Shown: piece after piece, positions 7,779 through 17,494 of the stretch | Layout: the number at the start of each line of letters is the position of its first letter | Position numbering within the stretch: position 1 is the first letter of the stretch | NCBI GenBank assembly: GCA_036397995.1 | Contig: DASWHX010000015.1 | Location: 15,523-79,522 of the forward strand | Origin: DASWHX01 sp036397995 | GTDB taxonomy: Bacteria > Bacteroidota > Bacteroidia > Cytophagales > Cyclobacteriaceae | Length of the DNA stretch: 64,000 nucleotides | Reading direction: 5' to 3' | The notes under the pieces: model-generated | The model's database searches: none | Told to the model about the DNA's origin: nothing | Seen by the model: only the letters and a program-made list of their open reading frames with translations | Translations under genes and position numbers: made by a program

Positions 7779-8345
7779 ATGAAAAAAATAAATCTCTTCC
7801 AGCTTGTCGCCTCATTCTTGCTGTTTGCTTTGTTTATATTTCCGCTCTGGAAAATTACTTTAACTGCACCTCAATATCCGGAAGGAATTTCTATGTATAT
7901 CTGGATAAACAAAATTACGGGCGATACAGAATATACCTTGCAAAACATAAATATTCTGAATCATTACGTGGGTATGAAGTACATTGTGCCCGATGAATTT
8001 GCCGAGTTTAAATATTTCCCAATCATTGTGGCTGGAATGGCAGTCATTGGAATGATTTTGTCATTCTTTAAAAACAAAAAGTTAGCAATTGGCTGGCTGG
8101 TGGTTTTATTGTTCATGGGATGCCTGGGTATCTATGATTTCTACCTGTGGGAGTATGATTACGGTCATAACCTGAGCCCAACAGCGCCTATAAAAGTTCC
8201 TGGTATGGCTTATCAACCTCCATTGCTGGGATCAAAAATGTTGCTGAATTTCAAAGCTGATTCATATCCGTATTGGGGCGGCCTTTTTCTTGGAATAACC
8301 ATAGTGCTTTCAACTTTTTCTATATTCAAAAAGAATAAAAGATGA
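7779..8345 (+). CDS. NosB-like 4-TM membrane protein of the nos cluster
   Basis: A 188-residue protein with four predicted membrane helices: near the N-terminus (LVASFLLFALFIF), in the middle (FPIIVAGMAVIGMILSF and IGWLVVLLFMGCLGIY), and at the C-terminus (GGLFLGITIVLSTF). Between helices 1 and 2 is a polar region with YPEGISMYIW. I use the ATG at 7779; an upstream TTG at 7758 falls in the hairpin. It lies between nosZ and nosL and overlaps nosL by 4 bp (ATGA). A polytopic NosB follows nosZ in epsilonproteobacterial clade II clusters, and this is probably the equivalent. The biochemical role is not established. Confidence 0.8.
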   Translation: MKKINLFQLVASFLLFALFIFPLWKITLTAPQYPEGISMYIWINKITGDTEYTLQNINILNHYVGMKYIVPDEFAEFKYFPIIVAGMAVIGMILSFFKNKKLAIGWLVVLLFMGCLGIYDFYLWEYDYGHNLSPTAPIKVPGMAYQPPLLGSKMLLNFKADSYPYWGGLFLGITIVLSTFSIFKKNKR

Positions 8346-8785
8346 AAGAGCTATTTTTAACTCTTTGTTGTCTCGCTTTTTTATCTTGTTCTTCCGGTCC
8401 TCAACCCATAGCTTATGGAACAGATGGTTGTCATTATTGTAAGATGACAATTGTAGACAATAAATTTGGCGCTGAAATTGTCACAAGAAAAGGAAAAATA
8501 TTCAAGTTTGATGCGGTGGAGTGCCTGGTGAACTATTCAAAGCAAAATCCAAAGCAGGATGGGGATACTTACTACGTAATTAATTATCTTAATGGTGAAT
8601 GGATTGTTGCGGAGGGAGCTGCTTACCTGAGATCCAAAAAAATACCAAGTCCCATGGGGCAATATATTGCTTCTTTCAGTGCACGGGAAGCTGCGAAAGA
8701 TATTCAAAATGAAAATGAAGGGGTAATTCAAACATGGAATGAGTTGATTGATAATTTTGAAATTACTAAAATAGAGAACTTCTAA
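8342..8785 (+). CDS. nosL: NosL copper-binding lipoprotein
   Basis: A 147-residue protein with a lipoprotein signal ending at Cys16 (LAFLSC). The NosL copper motif CHYCKM (C-x2-C-x-M) is at residues 30-35, and the rest matches the NosL fold (FKFDAVECLVNY, YLNGEWIVAEGAAYLRS, SPMG). NosL is a Cu(I) chaperone that supplies copper for the CuZ centre of NosZ. The start codon overlaps the preceding gene by 4 bp, so translation is probably coupled. Confidence 0.95.
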   Translation: MKELFLTLCCLAFLSCSSGPQPIAYGTDGCHYCKMTIVDNKFGAEIVTRKGKIFKFDAVECLVNYSKQNPKQDGDTYYVINYLNGEWIVAEGAAYLRSKKIPSPMGQYIASFSAREAAKDIQNENEGVIQTWNELIDNFEITKIENF

Positions 8786-8795
8786 AGTATTCCGG

Positions 8796-10043
8796 TTGAA
8801 GGTTTGGTCTATGATATTCCTGACAATTGCAGGAGCATGCAAATTACATGCTTCAACCACTGAGGTTTGTTCAAACTGCCAAATTAAAACAATCACTGAA
8901 GCAATTAGAATTTCTCGGCCCGGTGATACTCTGCGCGTAATGAAAGGAATCTATAAAGAAGGAACCATAACAGTCGACAAGCCGATTTACCTGCAGGGAA
9001 TAGACTGGCCTTTGTTGGATGGCGAGAATAAATTTGAAATAATGCGAATCATTTCGGATAATGTAACAGTGATGGGTTTTCGATTCAGAGATGTTGGAGT
9101 CAGTTACATCAGTGATAATGCGGCGATTAGTTTGGAGGCAGTAAAGAATTGCCGGATAGCTAATAATAAGTTTGAGAACTCTTTCTTTGGCATTTACGCG
9201 AAAAATTCGAGTGAATGCGACATAGTAAACAATGAATTGATCGGCAATGCCTTGGTGGAGATGTCAAGCGGGAATGCAATCCATTTATGGTACAGCAAAA
9301 AGATGATTGTTAAGGATAACGTCGTGAAGAAACATCGGGATGGCATTTACCTGGAATTTGTAGATGAAAGCATTGTTGAGGGTAATGTCAGTCAGAACAA
9401 CATCCGCTATGGGCTGCATTTCATGTTTTCCAATCATGATAAATATTTGGGAAATACTTTTAGCAATAATGGTGCAGGGGTTGCGGTAATGTTTTCGCGA
9501 AACATTGAAATGACTAATAACACGTTTGAACTGAATTGGGGAACTGCTTCCTACGGATTGTTATTAAAAGAGATTTATGATGGTAAAATCATAAAAAATA
9601 AATTCCTTTATAATACAATAGGTATTTATGGTGAAGGTGCCAACCGGATTGAAATAATGGAAAATGAATTTATGGGAAACGGCTGGGCGCTGAAAATCCT
9701 GGGAAGCTGTGCGGATAATACCATTTCTAAAAATAACTTTATTTCAAATACTTTTGATTTATCTACAAACAATTCCCGTAATTATAATAACTATGATGGA
9801 AACTACTGGAGTGACTATTCGGGTTATGATCTAAACAAAGATGGGAGAGGGGACATTCCTTACCGGCCAATGAAATTATTTTCTTATTTGGTAAGCCGGG
9901 TAGAGCCTTCTATTGTTTTGCTGAGAAGCTTTTTTATTGATATTATTGATTTTGCCGAAAAAGTAACGCCAATGTTTACTCCACCAACCTTGGTAGACAG
10001 TGAACCTTTAATGAAGCCCTGGAAAAATGTTGCAGATAATTAA
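8796..10043 (+). CDS. nosD: NosD periplasmic maturation factor
   Basis: A protein of 415 residues from the TTG at 8796 or 410 from the ATG at 8811. The TTG start adds a Lys before the hydrophobic signal (MIFLTIAGAC), which favours it slightly. The rest is a right-handed parallel beta-helix of repeating N-rich coils (for example NNTFSNNGAGVAVMFS and NKFLYNTIGIYGEG), typical of the NosD/carbohydrate-binding CASH family. It ends with the conserved NYWSDYSGYDLNKDG stretch. NosD works with the NosFY transporter in CuZ assembly. The 3' end overlaps nosF by 17 bp. Confidence 0.95.
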   Translation: MKVWSMIFLTIAGACKLHASTTEVCSNCQIKTITEAIRISRPGDTLRVMKGIYKEGTITVDKPIYLQGIDWPLLDGENKFEIMRIISDNVTVMGFRFRDVGVSYISDNAAISLEAVKNCRIANNKFENSFFGIYAKNSSECDIVNNELIGNALVEMSSGNAIHLWYSKKMIVKDNVVKKHRDGIYLEFVDESIVEGNVSQNNIRYGLHFMFSNHDKYLGNTFSNNGAGVAVMFSRNIEMTNNTFELNWGTASYGLLLKEIYDGKIIKNKFLYNTIGIYGEGANRIEIMENEFMGNGWALKILGSCADNTISKNNFISNTFDLSTNNSRNYNNYDGNYWSDYSGYDLNKDGRGDIPYRPMKLFSYLVSRVEPSIVLLRSFFIDIIDFAEKVTPMFTPPTLVDSEPLMKPWKNVADN

Positions 10044-10743
10044 CTTACACAAGAGCTTTGGCAAAAACCAGGTCATAAAAGGCGTGGACCTGTCCATAGA
10101 GCAAGGAAAACTCACCGCTATATTGGGGCCAAACGGCTCGGGTAAAACCACGATCATAAAAAGCATTTTGGGAATGGTAATACCCGACAAAGGAGAAATT
10201 ATTTTTGATGGTGAGAATATTAAAAAGCATTGGAACTACCGGAAGAAATTAAACTATCTTCCCCAAATTGCCCGATTCCCGGAAAATCTTCGGGTGAAAG
10301 AGCTGCTGGCCCTGGTTAAGGTACTCCGGAGGCAGGAATCTGATGAGCAGGAGATCATTGACAGGTTTGCTCTTGGAAATGATTTGGATAAACCACTTAG
10401 AAACTTGTCGGGAGGTACCCGCCAGAAAGTAAATCTCCTTCTGACGTTTATGTTTAACAACCCCATGATTATCCTTGATGAGCCCAGCAATGGATTGGAT
10501 CCCGTCGCTCTGCTTGCTTTGAAAGAATTGATTTCTTCCGAAATGAAGAAGGGTAAAACTATCTTGTTCACCACGCATATTATGAGTCTTGTGGAAGATC
10601 TTGCGGAAGAGATAATTTTCATATTGGAAGGCAAAGTATATTTCCAGGGAACTCAACCGAAGCTAATGGAATTGACATCGGAGCGCAATCTGGAACGATC
10701 AATCGCAGCAATTCTAAGTTCGAACGGAGTTAACAAACCATGA
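10027..10743 (+). CDS. nosF: NosF ABC transporter ATPase
   Basis: A 238-residue cytoplasmic ATPase. Walker A GPNGSGKTT is at residues 34-42. The Q-loop region (LPQIARFPENL), signature LSGGTRQK, Walker B IILDEPSNGLDP and a switch His (FTTHIM) are all present. With NosY it forms the exporter that supports NosD and sulfur/copper delivery for NosZ. The start lies inside nosD with a 17-bp overlap, so the two are translated together. All catalytic motifs look intact. Confidence 0.96.
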   Translation: MLQIINLHKSFGKNQVIKGVDLSIEQGKLTAILGPNGSGKTTIIKSILGMVIPDKGEIIFDGENIKKHWNYRKKLNYLPQIARFPENLRVKELLALVKVLRRQESDEQEIIDRFALGNDLDKPLRNLSGGTRQKVNLLLTFMFNNPMIILDEPSNGLDPVALLALKELISSEMKKGKTILFTTHIMSLVEDLAEEIIFILEGKVYFQGTQPKLMELTSERNLERSIAAILSSNGVNKP

Positions 10744-10760
10744 AAAAGTATTAAGAACTG

Positions 10761-11543
10761 ATGGTCAAAATATTTAAATACAGTTTTTCAGATTTAATCC
10801 GAAGCCGGTGGAGCCTCGCATATTTCGGATTTTATTTGATCACGGCGGTCGCCTTGCTTTACTTAAGTACGGATCTATCCCGTGCTGTTGCAAGCCTGAT
10901 GAATGTAGTAATAATACTTAGCCCTTTGATTGGAATGCTTTTCGGGGTGATGTATTACTATAATTCAAGGGAATTCATTGAGCTTTTGTTGGCTCAACCC
11001 ATTAAAAGATCCTCAATTTTTCTGGGTCAGTATTTTGGATTGGCTGTTTCCTTGTCCCTAAGTTTCTTTTTGGGTATTCTGCTTCCTTTTATTTTCATTG
11101 GTTCGGGAGAAATCAAAATCTGGTTGAATTTTATTACACTGATTGTCTCAGGAGTATTTTTAACTTTCATTTTTTCTGCCCTTGCTTATTTTGTTTCAAT
11201 ACGACATGAAAACAAGATAAAGGGATTCGCAACGGCCATCGCGCTTTGGCTTTTTATGGCGGTAATTTATGACGGAATTTTCCTGTTGTTGCTTGTGTTT
11301 TTCAATGAGTATCCAACCGACAAACTTGCATTGGGAATAGTTATGCTAAACCCTGTTGATCAGGCGAGGATTCTGATGATGCTTAAGCTGGATATTTCTG
11401 CAATTATGGGTTATACGGGTGCCGTTTTTCAAAAATTTTTCGGCACTTCTTTAGGCATGACAATGTCTCTGTTAATGTCTGCCCTTTGGGTAATTTTTCC
11501 GGTTTGGGGAATGATCAGGTACGCGAATAGAAAAGATTTTTGA
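10761..11543 (+). CDS. nosY: NosY ABC transporter permease
   Basis: A 260-residue inner-membrane protein with six hydrophobic segments, beginning with a short cytoplasmic coupling region (KYSFSDLIRSRW) as in ABC-2-type permeases of the NosY family. It begins 17 bp after nosF and is the last gene of the nos operon; the next gene is convergent, with 45 bp between stops. Partner assignment rests on its position after nosF and on topology. Confidence 0.93.
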   Translation: MVKIFKYSFSDLIRSRWSLAYFGFYLITAVALLYLSTDLSRAVASLMNVVIILSPLIGMLFGVMYYYNSREFIELLLAQPIKRSSIFLGQYFGLAVSLSLSFFLGILLPFIFIGSGEIKIWLNFITLIVSGVFLTFIFSALAYFVSIRHENKIKGFATAIALWLFMAVIYDGIFLLLLVFFNEYPTDKLALGIVMLNPVDQARILMMLKLDISAIMGYTGAVFQKFFGTSLGMTMSLLMSALWVIFPVWGMIRYANRKDF

Positions 11544-11588
11544 TTTGAAAAATTTATAAATTGCCCTGAATAAAATCTGATTCTCCAA

Positions 11589-14357
11589 TCACTCAATAAC
11601 TACTTTGGCGAAAAAATTTGCAAACCTGCCTGAAACAGTGATGAGGTAAATACCTTTATTTAAATGATGAAGATCCAATTCAAAATTCCTTTCTAACCCT
11701 TGAACCTCGGTTTCAAAAACCTCAACTCCGGCCAGATTTAAGACCTGAATTCTTTTTTCACCGGGCACCTGTGAGGGTAATTCAATCCTGAACCTGCCAT
11801 CAGATGGGTTAGGCCAGATATTCATTGAAGTATTTTCATAGTTAATGGCCACTACCGGAGGGGAGGTTCCGTCACTGTTTATAATCAGGACACCGCCATT
11901 GTCAGCTGTTGCAAAAACTCCGGGAGTTAGGCTCAAATTTGTCTCGGTCATATCAATGTCAAATTGACTTCCCGGTTCGAACCCGCTCAAATAATATCTC
12001 TTAACTCCTGCAATTCTGTTGTGTGTGAATCCAACGAAATTCTGATTAGGGTTTCGTGCGAATAGAAAGGCCAGTGTGTCAATCCTGACTCCATCCATGG
12101 GGAAGTCTCCATTCCATGATATCAAGTCCGCTGTCACTGCCTGGGGGGCATCCTGGCCAATTAGCAAATTCAAGAACCGGACACTATTCGGATTTTCATT
12201 AGCTTCAATCATTAGCCGGGTTGGTTGCAAATAATCATCATTTTGTGTTTGCATAGGATCATAAACCGACAGGTAAGGCTCAATATCCAGGTCTTCATCA
12301 TTTGTAACTATTTGAATTGTTGAAGCGGGCGGCAGCATGTTCATGATTTTGAGATTCTGACCGCCTGGTGTTAATGCATTAATTTCTTTTCCTGCAATCT
12401 CCGGATTTGCATCGGGCAGGTTTAGCCAGAATCGCTTAAACCCATTGTTAGTGGTTTCTACCCGATCGTAAATGATTATGAGATCGGGTTTTAGCCAGAA
12501 AATGGATCGACCTGCATGGCTTACATTTCTCAGGATGGGTCTGAATCCGGAGCCGTCATCATAATTATAAAGGTTTGTAGAATTTCCGGTTACAAAAACA
12601 AAGTCATCATTTATTGTCATTGCTTCAATAATCGGATCACCGTCGCTATTCGCCAGGTTATACTGCGACCCCCGCCTTGCATGAATATTCCCGATAGTGC
12701 CCAGATGTAAACCATCTGTTTCGCTCTTGATTGTCAGAGTATTCTTATAGTCGGAGCTCGCGGCAACATTGCCGTAACCGGTTCTTTCTTTGGTCAGCCA
12801 TTCTCCTTTTCTGAAAAAATCAAACATATTTCCGTCTCCGTGCTGATGGTCAATCCCTGTCCAGCCAAGATTAAAGTTAAACCAGCTTGCACTCTGGCTC
12901 CAGTCGGTTCTGCTTAAAATTCTACCAGGCCCGGCTGCAAAATAATGGGTTGGAAAACTTTCATGTGGATCGGGCAAGGTATTGTTTTGGGCTTCTATTG
13001 CAGATTCAGGGTCGAATATCATGAAGTAAAGAATGGAACTGTTCATTTCTTCCTTACTTCGCACTCTGCTAAATAACCTCGCTTGCCCTCCCGGAGCTGC
13101 ATAAGTTTCAATCCAGCGAATTGCATTAAGGAGACCTGTATTACCTTCAATTCTCGCATAAACCCCAAGCGGACCAAATATTCTCATAAATTCCGGAGCA
13201 AAAAAATGTTCACCGTCTCCATACCAGGCCATCTGGTAATAGGTCCCGGAACGGCTAGGTAATTCTACGGAATTTGGAGAAAGACTATTAAGTACACCTG
13301 TGACAGTACTTTCCCAATGGGAATTCGAATTAATGGAAACTTTAGCGCCCCAGGGGGTTCCTGAAGATCCTGTATCCTCCGGCCGGTATCCAGCCGTATA
13401 TAATGAAAGAAGAAGGTGTAAAGGATATCCCATTGATGGCATATACTCAATTCCTTCAGCGCTTAGTCCTCCGTTGTTTTCATGCCGAAATGCATAATCG
13501 GTCATAAAGTACCAGGTGTGGAGGATTTTTTCACGATATTCTCTTAGCCGGCCATCGTAATCATTTGGAAGTGCAGGGTCTGCAATATCATCACCGGCAT
13601 CGAAACTCATGGCCATCATGACCGAGTTTCTAATGAGCATCATGAAATAATTATTCATGGCAAATCGCAGGGCTCTCTTCTGCGGATCATTTAACTCAAG
13701 CCAGGCTTCATTATTGTAATTGGCAATTTCAGGAAATAAATCAGGTCCGTTACGAAAGTAATTCGCATGCGGGTAAGCCACCATGTTCATTTCAATCCAC
13801 CGGATGAACACCCTTCTTATCCTTGCTTTTTCAGCAGGGGAGAATACGTCATAAATCCAGTCGACGGTCAAGGGGAATGCGAGGCCTATCCATCGTGCAC
13901 GGTCTGAGGAGGAAAAATTATGCCGGCGATAGCGGAGTTCGTCAGTTGTATAGTTAGCTTCCTCTCCGGATGGGATTATGCCATTGTCAGCCCGGTCAAT
14001 TATATACATCAAGAGTGATTTTGCTCTTGCTTTATAATCAGCTTTTCTGGAGGCGTCACTTTCAACCAGAGACATGAACGCGAGAACATGGGCAAAACCT
14101 TCTGTATAGTAGGCAGAGTACGCTGAATTTCCCGGGTCTTGTTCAGGCAATACTCCGGTATCCATTAAAGTTACGGCTTCATCGGCCAACTGCTTCAATC
14201 CTTCTGAATACATTGGATTTGACATTACGGCCCAGGATTGAAGTGTTATCAGATCATTTCCTGTTACGAAAAGTCTTGGATGTGTGGTTAGCTCCTGGGC
14301 GAGTGCTATAGCAAATTGGCCAATAAATAGTATAAATAGTAGTATAAAATGTTTCAT
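11589..14357 (-). CDS. Secreted heparinase II/III-like protein with T9SS sorting domain
   Basis: A 922-residue exported protein. I place the start at the ATG at 14357, giving a clean signal peptide (MKHFILLFILFIGQFAIALAQ). The upstream extension would overlap the divergent neighbour. An alpha-helical toroid region fills roughly residues 40-430. The heparinase II/III-type beta-sheet domain follows, with DHQHGDGNMFDFFRKGEW as the signature. The last 75 residues form a type A T9SS sorting domain (IWPNPSDGRF, GIYLITV). It is probably a polysaccharide lyase or related enzyme secreted by the type IX system; the substrate cannot be read. No SusCD pair or other carbohydrate genes are adjacent. Confidence 0.88.
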   Translation of the reverse strand: MKHFILLFILFIGQFAIALAQELTTHPRLFVTGNDLITLQSWAVMSNPMYSEGLKQLADEAVTLMDTGVLPEQDPGNSAYSAYYTEGFAHVLAFMSLVESDASRKADYKARAKSLLMYIIDRADNGIIPSGEEANYTTDELRYRRHNFSSSDRARWIGLAFPLTVDWIYDVFSPAEKARIRRVFIRWIEMNMVAYPHANYFRNGPDLFPEIANYNNEAWLELNDPQKRALRFAMNNYFMMLIRNSVMMAMSFDAGDDIADPALPNDYDGRLREYREKILHTWYFMTDYAFRHENNGGLSAEGIEYMPSMGYPLHLLLSLYTAGYRPEDTGSSGTPWGAKVSINSNSHWESTVTGVLNSLSPNSVELPSRSGTYYQMAWYGDGEHFFAPEFMRIFGPLGVYARIEGNTGLLNAIRWIETYAAPGGQARLFSRVRSKEEMNSSILYFMIFDPESAIEAQNNTLPDPHESFPTHYFAAGPGRILSRTDWSQSASWFNFNLGWTGIDHQHGDGNMFDFFRKGEWLTKERTGYGNVAASSDYKNTLTIKSETDGLHLGTIGNIHARRGSQYNLANSDGDPIIEAMTINDDFVFVTGNSTNLYNYDDGSGFRPILRNVSHAGRSIFWLKPDLIIIYDRVETTNNGFKRFWLNLPDANPEIAGKEINALTPGGQNLKIMNMLPPASTIQIVTNDEDLDIEPYLSVYDPMQTQNDDYLQPTRLMIEANENPNSVRFLNLLIGQDAPQAVTADLISWNGDFPMDGVRIDTLAFLFARNPNQNFVGFTHNRIAGVKRYYLSGFEPGSQFDIDMTETNLSLTPGVFATADNGGVLIINSDGTSPPVVAINYENTSMNIWPNPSDGRFRIELPSQVPGEKRIQVLNLAGVEVFETEVQGLERNFELDLHHLNKGIYLITVSGRFANFFAKVVIE

Positions 14358-14489
14358 AAGGTTAAATATATCTAATAAAATAATAAAAAAATTATATGAT
14401 GTTAATTTCAAAAACATAGAATAAGTAACCATTTTATCAGGTTTAATTAGCCTTTGAAATGACTTATCTTGGTAAAAACATGCTTTCAA

Positions 14490-14792
14490 ATGGTTGTTTA
14501 TAATGTGACGGTAGGCATTGATAAAGAAGTGGAACAGGAATGGCTTAACTGGATGATTAATCACCACATCCCAAGAGTTTTAGCTACGGGATTATTCCAC
14601 GAAAATAAAATTTACAAAGTTCTTACCGGCGATGAAGAAAATATCAGTTACTCCATTCAATATTTCGCTGAGAGCTTAACCATGGTGGAGAAGTATTTAA
14701 ATGAATATGCTCCCGTGCTGATACAGGAGCATAATGAAAAATTTAAAAACAGGCATGCAGCATTCCGCACATTGCTGCAAAGCGTTGATTAA
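14490..14792 (+). CDS. DUF4286 family protein
   Basis: A 100-residue soluble protein starting MVVYNVTVGID. The ATG at 14490 fits the family start better than the upstream TTG at 14469. It matches DUF4286, a small family of unknown function (WLNWMINHHIPRVLATGLF, then SYSIQYFAESL and YAPVLIQEHNEKF) with a ferredoxin-like fold expected. It is divergent from the heparinase-like gene and overlaps the convergent acetyltransferase gene by 4 bp. Confidence 0.87.
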   Translation: MVVYNVTVGIDKEVEQEWLNWMINHHIPRVLATGLFHENKIYKVLTGDEENISYSIQYFAESLTMVEKYLNEYAPVLIQEHNEKFKNRHAAFRTLLQSVD

Positions 14793-15265
14793 TCCGGTTT
14801 GAAATTCGCCAATTGTTTCCTATCGAAATTGCAATTGAGCCACTGGCCGTCAAATGTCGCGTTATATTTCTCATAGAATTTGATGGCAGGCCCGTTCCAG
14901 TCCAACACCTGCCATGACATACCCGTGCATTGCTCTTCCTGGGCTTTCTTCACCACGCGTTCAAATAATAATTTACCGACACCTTTTCCTCGCTCTTCTT
15001 CCGTTATCACCATATCTTCCAGGTATAGTTTTTTCCCTTTCCAGGTTGAATACCTGAAATAATAAATAGCGACACCAATAATTTGATTCACGCGTTCCGC
15101 TACATACATTCCGAAAACCGGGTTGTCACCAAAGCCATCCCGCTCCATCATTTCAACAGTATTCTCAACTTCATCCAAAGCCTTTTCATAGGCCGCCAGC
15201 TCTTTCACCAACTCCAGCGTTTTTGGAAGATCTTCTTTTTTGCCTTCTCTTATTTTAATTCCCAT
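14789..15265 (-). CDS. GNAT acetyltransferase, SSAT-like
   Basis: A 158-residue single GNAT domain. Motif A reads LEDMVITEEERGKGVGKLLF, with the acetyl-CoA loop RGKGVG. Motif B has WNGPAIKFYEKYNA. The overall pattern, including YYFRYSTWKGKKLYLED, resembles spermidine/spermine (diamine) N-acetyltransferases, so a polyamine or small amine substrate is possible, though not shown. It lies 15 bp after the prolyl oligopeptidase gene on the same strand, suggesting co-transcription, and overlaps the convergent DUF4286 gene by 4 bp. Confidence 0.88.
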   Translation of the reverse strand: MGIKIREGKKEDLPKTLELVKELAAYEKALDEVENTVEMMERDGFGDNPVFGMYVAERVNQIIGVAIYYFRYSTWKGKKLYLEDMVITEEERGKGVGKLLFERVVKKAQEEQCTGMSWQVLDWNGPAIKFYEKYNATFDGQWLNCNFDRKQLANFKPD

Positions 15266-15280
15266 AAGGAAAATTTAGCA

Positions 15281-17422
15281 TCAAAGTTTTGTTTTTGCAA
15301 CATCCGGGATTATCCCCATGTTATAAAAAGCAAACGAATATAAATCAGCATATAATTCGATGGCTTTTGAAGTCGGAGTTCCACCGCCATGACCGGCTTT
15401 TGTTTCTACTCTAATCAACAAAGGATTCGGTCCGGCACCGGCTTTTTCCTGAAGAGTAGCGGCATACTTGAAGGAATGTGCTGGCACTACTCTGTCATCA
15501 TGGTCCGCGGTGGTTACCAATACCGCGGGATAAGTAACATCTTCTTTAATATTGTGAAGCGGTGAGTATCCTTTCAGGTATTCAAACATTTCTTCTGAAT
15601 CTTCCGATGTGCCATAATCTGCGGCCCACGCTCTACCGATAGTAAAATTCTGATACCGTAACATATCCATTACACCTACCTGGGGAAAAGCTACCTGGGC
15701 AAGGTCTGGTCGTTGATTAATAGTTGCGCCAATTAATAATCCACCGTTTGAACCACCTTGTAATGCCAGAAATTCTTTGCTTGTATATCCTTCTGCAATA
15801 AGGTATTCACCTGCTGCGATAAAATCATCGAAAACATTTTGCTTCTGCATTTTTGTTCCGGCTTCATGCCAATCTTCACCATACTCGCCGCCGCCTCGGA
15901 TATTAGGCTGAGCATAAATGCCCCCGTTTTCCAGCCACAAAATTCTGTATGTACTGAAAGAAGGTCTAAGGCTGATATTGAATCCGCCATAGGAGTATAA
16001 CCAGGTAGGGTTTTTACCATTTAGATCTATACCTTTTTTATGAATAATGAACATGGGAATCCTTGTGCCATCTTTACTATTATAGAAAACCTGCGTTGAC
16101 TCATAATCATCGGGATTGAATTTAACATCCGGACGTTGATATTCAACCGACTTGCCCGTAGCGATGTCGTACCTGTAAATTGTACCCGGAGTAATAAATG
16201 AAGTGAAGGTGTAAAACAATTCGGTATCATCAGCATCGCCGCCAAAACCAAAGGCAGAGCCAATGTCTGGCAATTCAATGTCTTTGTCCAGGCTTCCATC
16301 TGTGTTGAATTGTTTTACTTCGGTTTTTGCATCCACGAGGTAAGAACCGAAAATCTTTCCGCCGGCCATGCTGGCATTGAGCACGCTCTCCGATTCCGGA
16401 ATAACATCAACCCAACTCCCTGGTGCTGGATTGGTAAGTGTTGTTTGAACCACACGGCTGTTAGGGGCATCAAGATTAGTCTTTATAAATAGAATTTCAC
16501 CGATGTTGCCAATAATGGAGTGATCGTTCTCAAAATCATCAACCAGAGTAATGAAATCTGAATTTTCCATAGAAAGGTCTTTTACCTTTAGTGCATTACC
16601 ACTTGTGCTCGCGCTGGTGTAAATGCCCAGAAATCTCTCATCATCGGAGACCCAGGCAAAGAACCTGTTGTTGGGATTTTCCTGATCTTCATAGATCAAT
16701 TCATCTTCCAATTGTGGTGAGCCAACCTTATGGTAATAAATCTTACCATAAATGTTTTCTGATTTCAATTCATCTCCTTCCCCGGGTTGGGGGAATCGCT
16801 GATAAAAAAATCCATCTTTATACCAGGAAGTACCGGTAAACTTAGCCCATTCAATTTTGTCGCTTAGCTTCTCTTTGGTTTCCACATCCATCACGTACAC
16901 TTCTCTCCAGTCTGAGCCGGAAACGGAAATCATGTAGGAAAAATATTTATCATCTTTGGAAAAACTGGTACCGGCCAATGAAATGGTGCCATCCTCGGAA
17001 AATGTATTTGGGTCAAGAAAAACTTTGCCTTCTCCATCCAGTGTTGGTTTTCTGTAAAGTACAGATTGGTTCTGCAAACCCTCATTTCTATAGTAGTAAT
17101 AATAATCTCCCTTGTGATTGGGTGCCGATAACTTCTCATAATCCTGAAGCTCAGTAAGCCTTTCCTTAAGTGTCTCGCGATATGAAATCTGGTCAAGATA
17201 TGAATTTGTAGCAGCATTCTGGTTAGTTACCCATTCGGCGGTTTTTTCGGAATTATCATCTTCCAGCCAGCGATAGGGATCGGCTATTTGTTGATCAAAG
17301 TAAGTATCAAGGTGATCAACTTTTTTCGTTACCGGGTAATTGACATTGGCGGATTTCTGTTCAGTTTCTGAACAGGAGAATCCAATAATCAATGCGAAAA
17401 GGAATAGAGCAAATCTTTTCAT
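15281..17422 (-). CDS. Prolyl oligopeptidase (S9A family), lipoprotein
   Basis: A 713-residue peptidase with a lipoprotein signal ending at Cys17 (LIIGFSCS), so it is anchored in the envelope. A seven-bladed propeller occupies about residues 80-440. The C-terminal alpha/beta-hydrolase holds the catalytic triad: Ser in GGSNGGLL, Asp in DHDDRVVP, and His in KAGHGGG. Family members cut short peptides after proline. Length matches the family (about 700) and all three catalytic residues are present. The acetyltransferase gene follows after 15 bp. Confidence 0.95.
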   Translation of the reverse strand: MKRFALFLFALIIGFSCSETEQKSANVNYPVTKKVDHLDTYFDQQIADPYRWLEDDNSEKTAEWVTNQNAATNSYLDQISYRETLKERLTELQDYEKLSAPNHKGDYYYYYRNEGLQNQSVLYRKPTLDGEGKVFLDPNTFSEDGTISLAGTSFSKDDKYFSYMISVSGSDWREVYVMDVETKEKLSDKIEWAKFTGTSWYKDGFFYQRFPQPGEGDELKSENIYGKIYYHKVGSPQLEDELIYEDQENPNNRFFAWVSDDERFLGIYTSASTSGNALKVKDLSMENSDFITLVDDFENDHSIIGNIGEILFIKTNLDAPNSRVVQTTLTNPAPGSWVDVIPESESVLNASMAGGKIFGSYLVDAKTEVKQFNTDGSLDKDIELPDIGSAFGFGGDADDTELFYTFTSFITPGTIYRYDIATGKSVEYQRPDVKFNPDDYESTQVFYNSKDGTRIPMFIIHKKGIDLNGKNPTWLYSYGGFNISLRPSFSTYRILWLENGGIYAQPNIRGGGEYGEDWHEAGTKMQKQNVFDDFIAAGEYLIAEGYTSKEFLALQGGSNGGLLIGATINQRPDLAQVAFPQVGVMDMLRYQNFTIGRAWAADYGTSEDSEEMFEYLKGYSPLHNIKEDVTYPAVLVTTADHDDRVVPAHSFKYAATLQEKAGAGPNPLLIRVETKAGHGGGTPTSKAIELYADLYSFAFYNMGIIPDVAKTKL

Positions 17423-17494
17423 TATTTGTGAATTTTGTAAGGTTTAAAATTAGTAAAAATCAGTGGATGTCAGCCAATATATACAGTAATGGTA

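Noticed and set aside
7724..7996. 90-codon frame starting right after nosZ
   Set aside because: It overlaps the clear membrane protein at 7779-8345 in another frame, starts at the nosZ stop, and runs through the hairpin.
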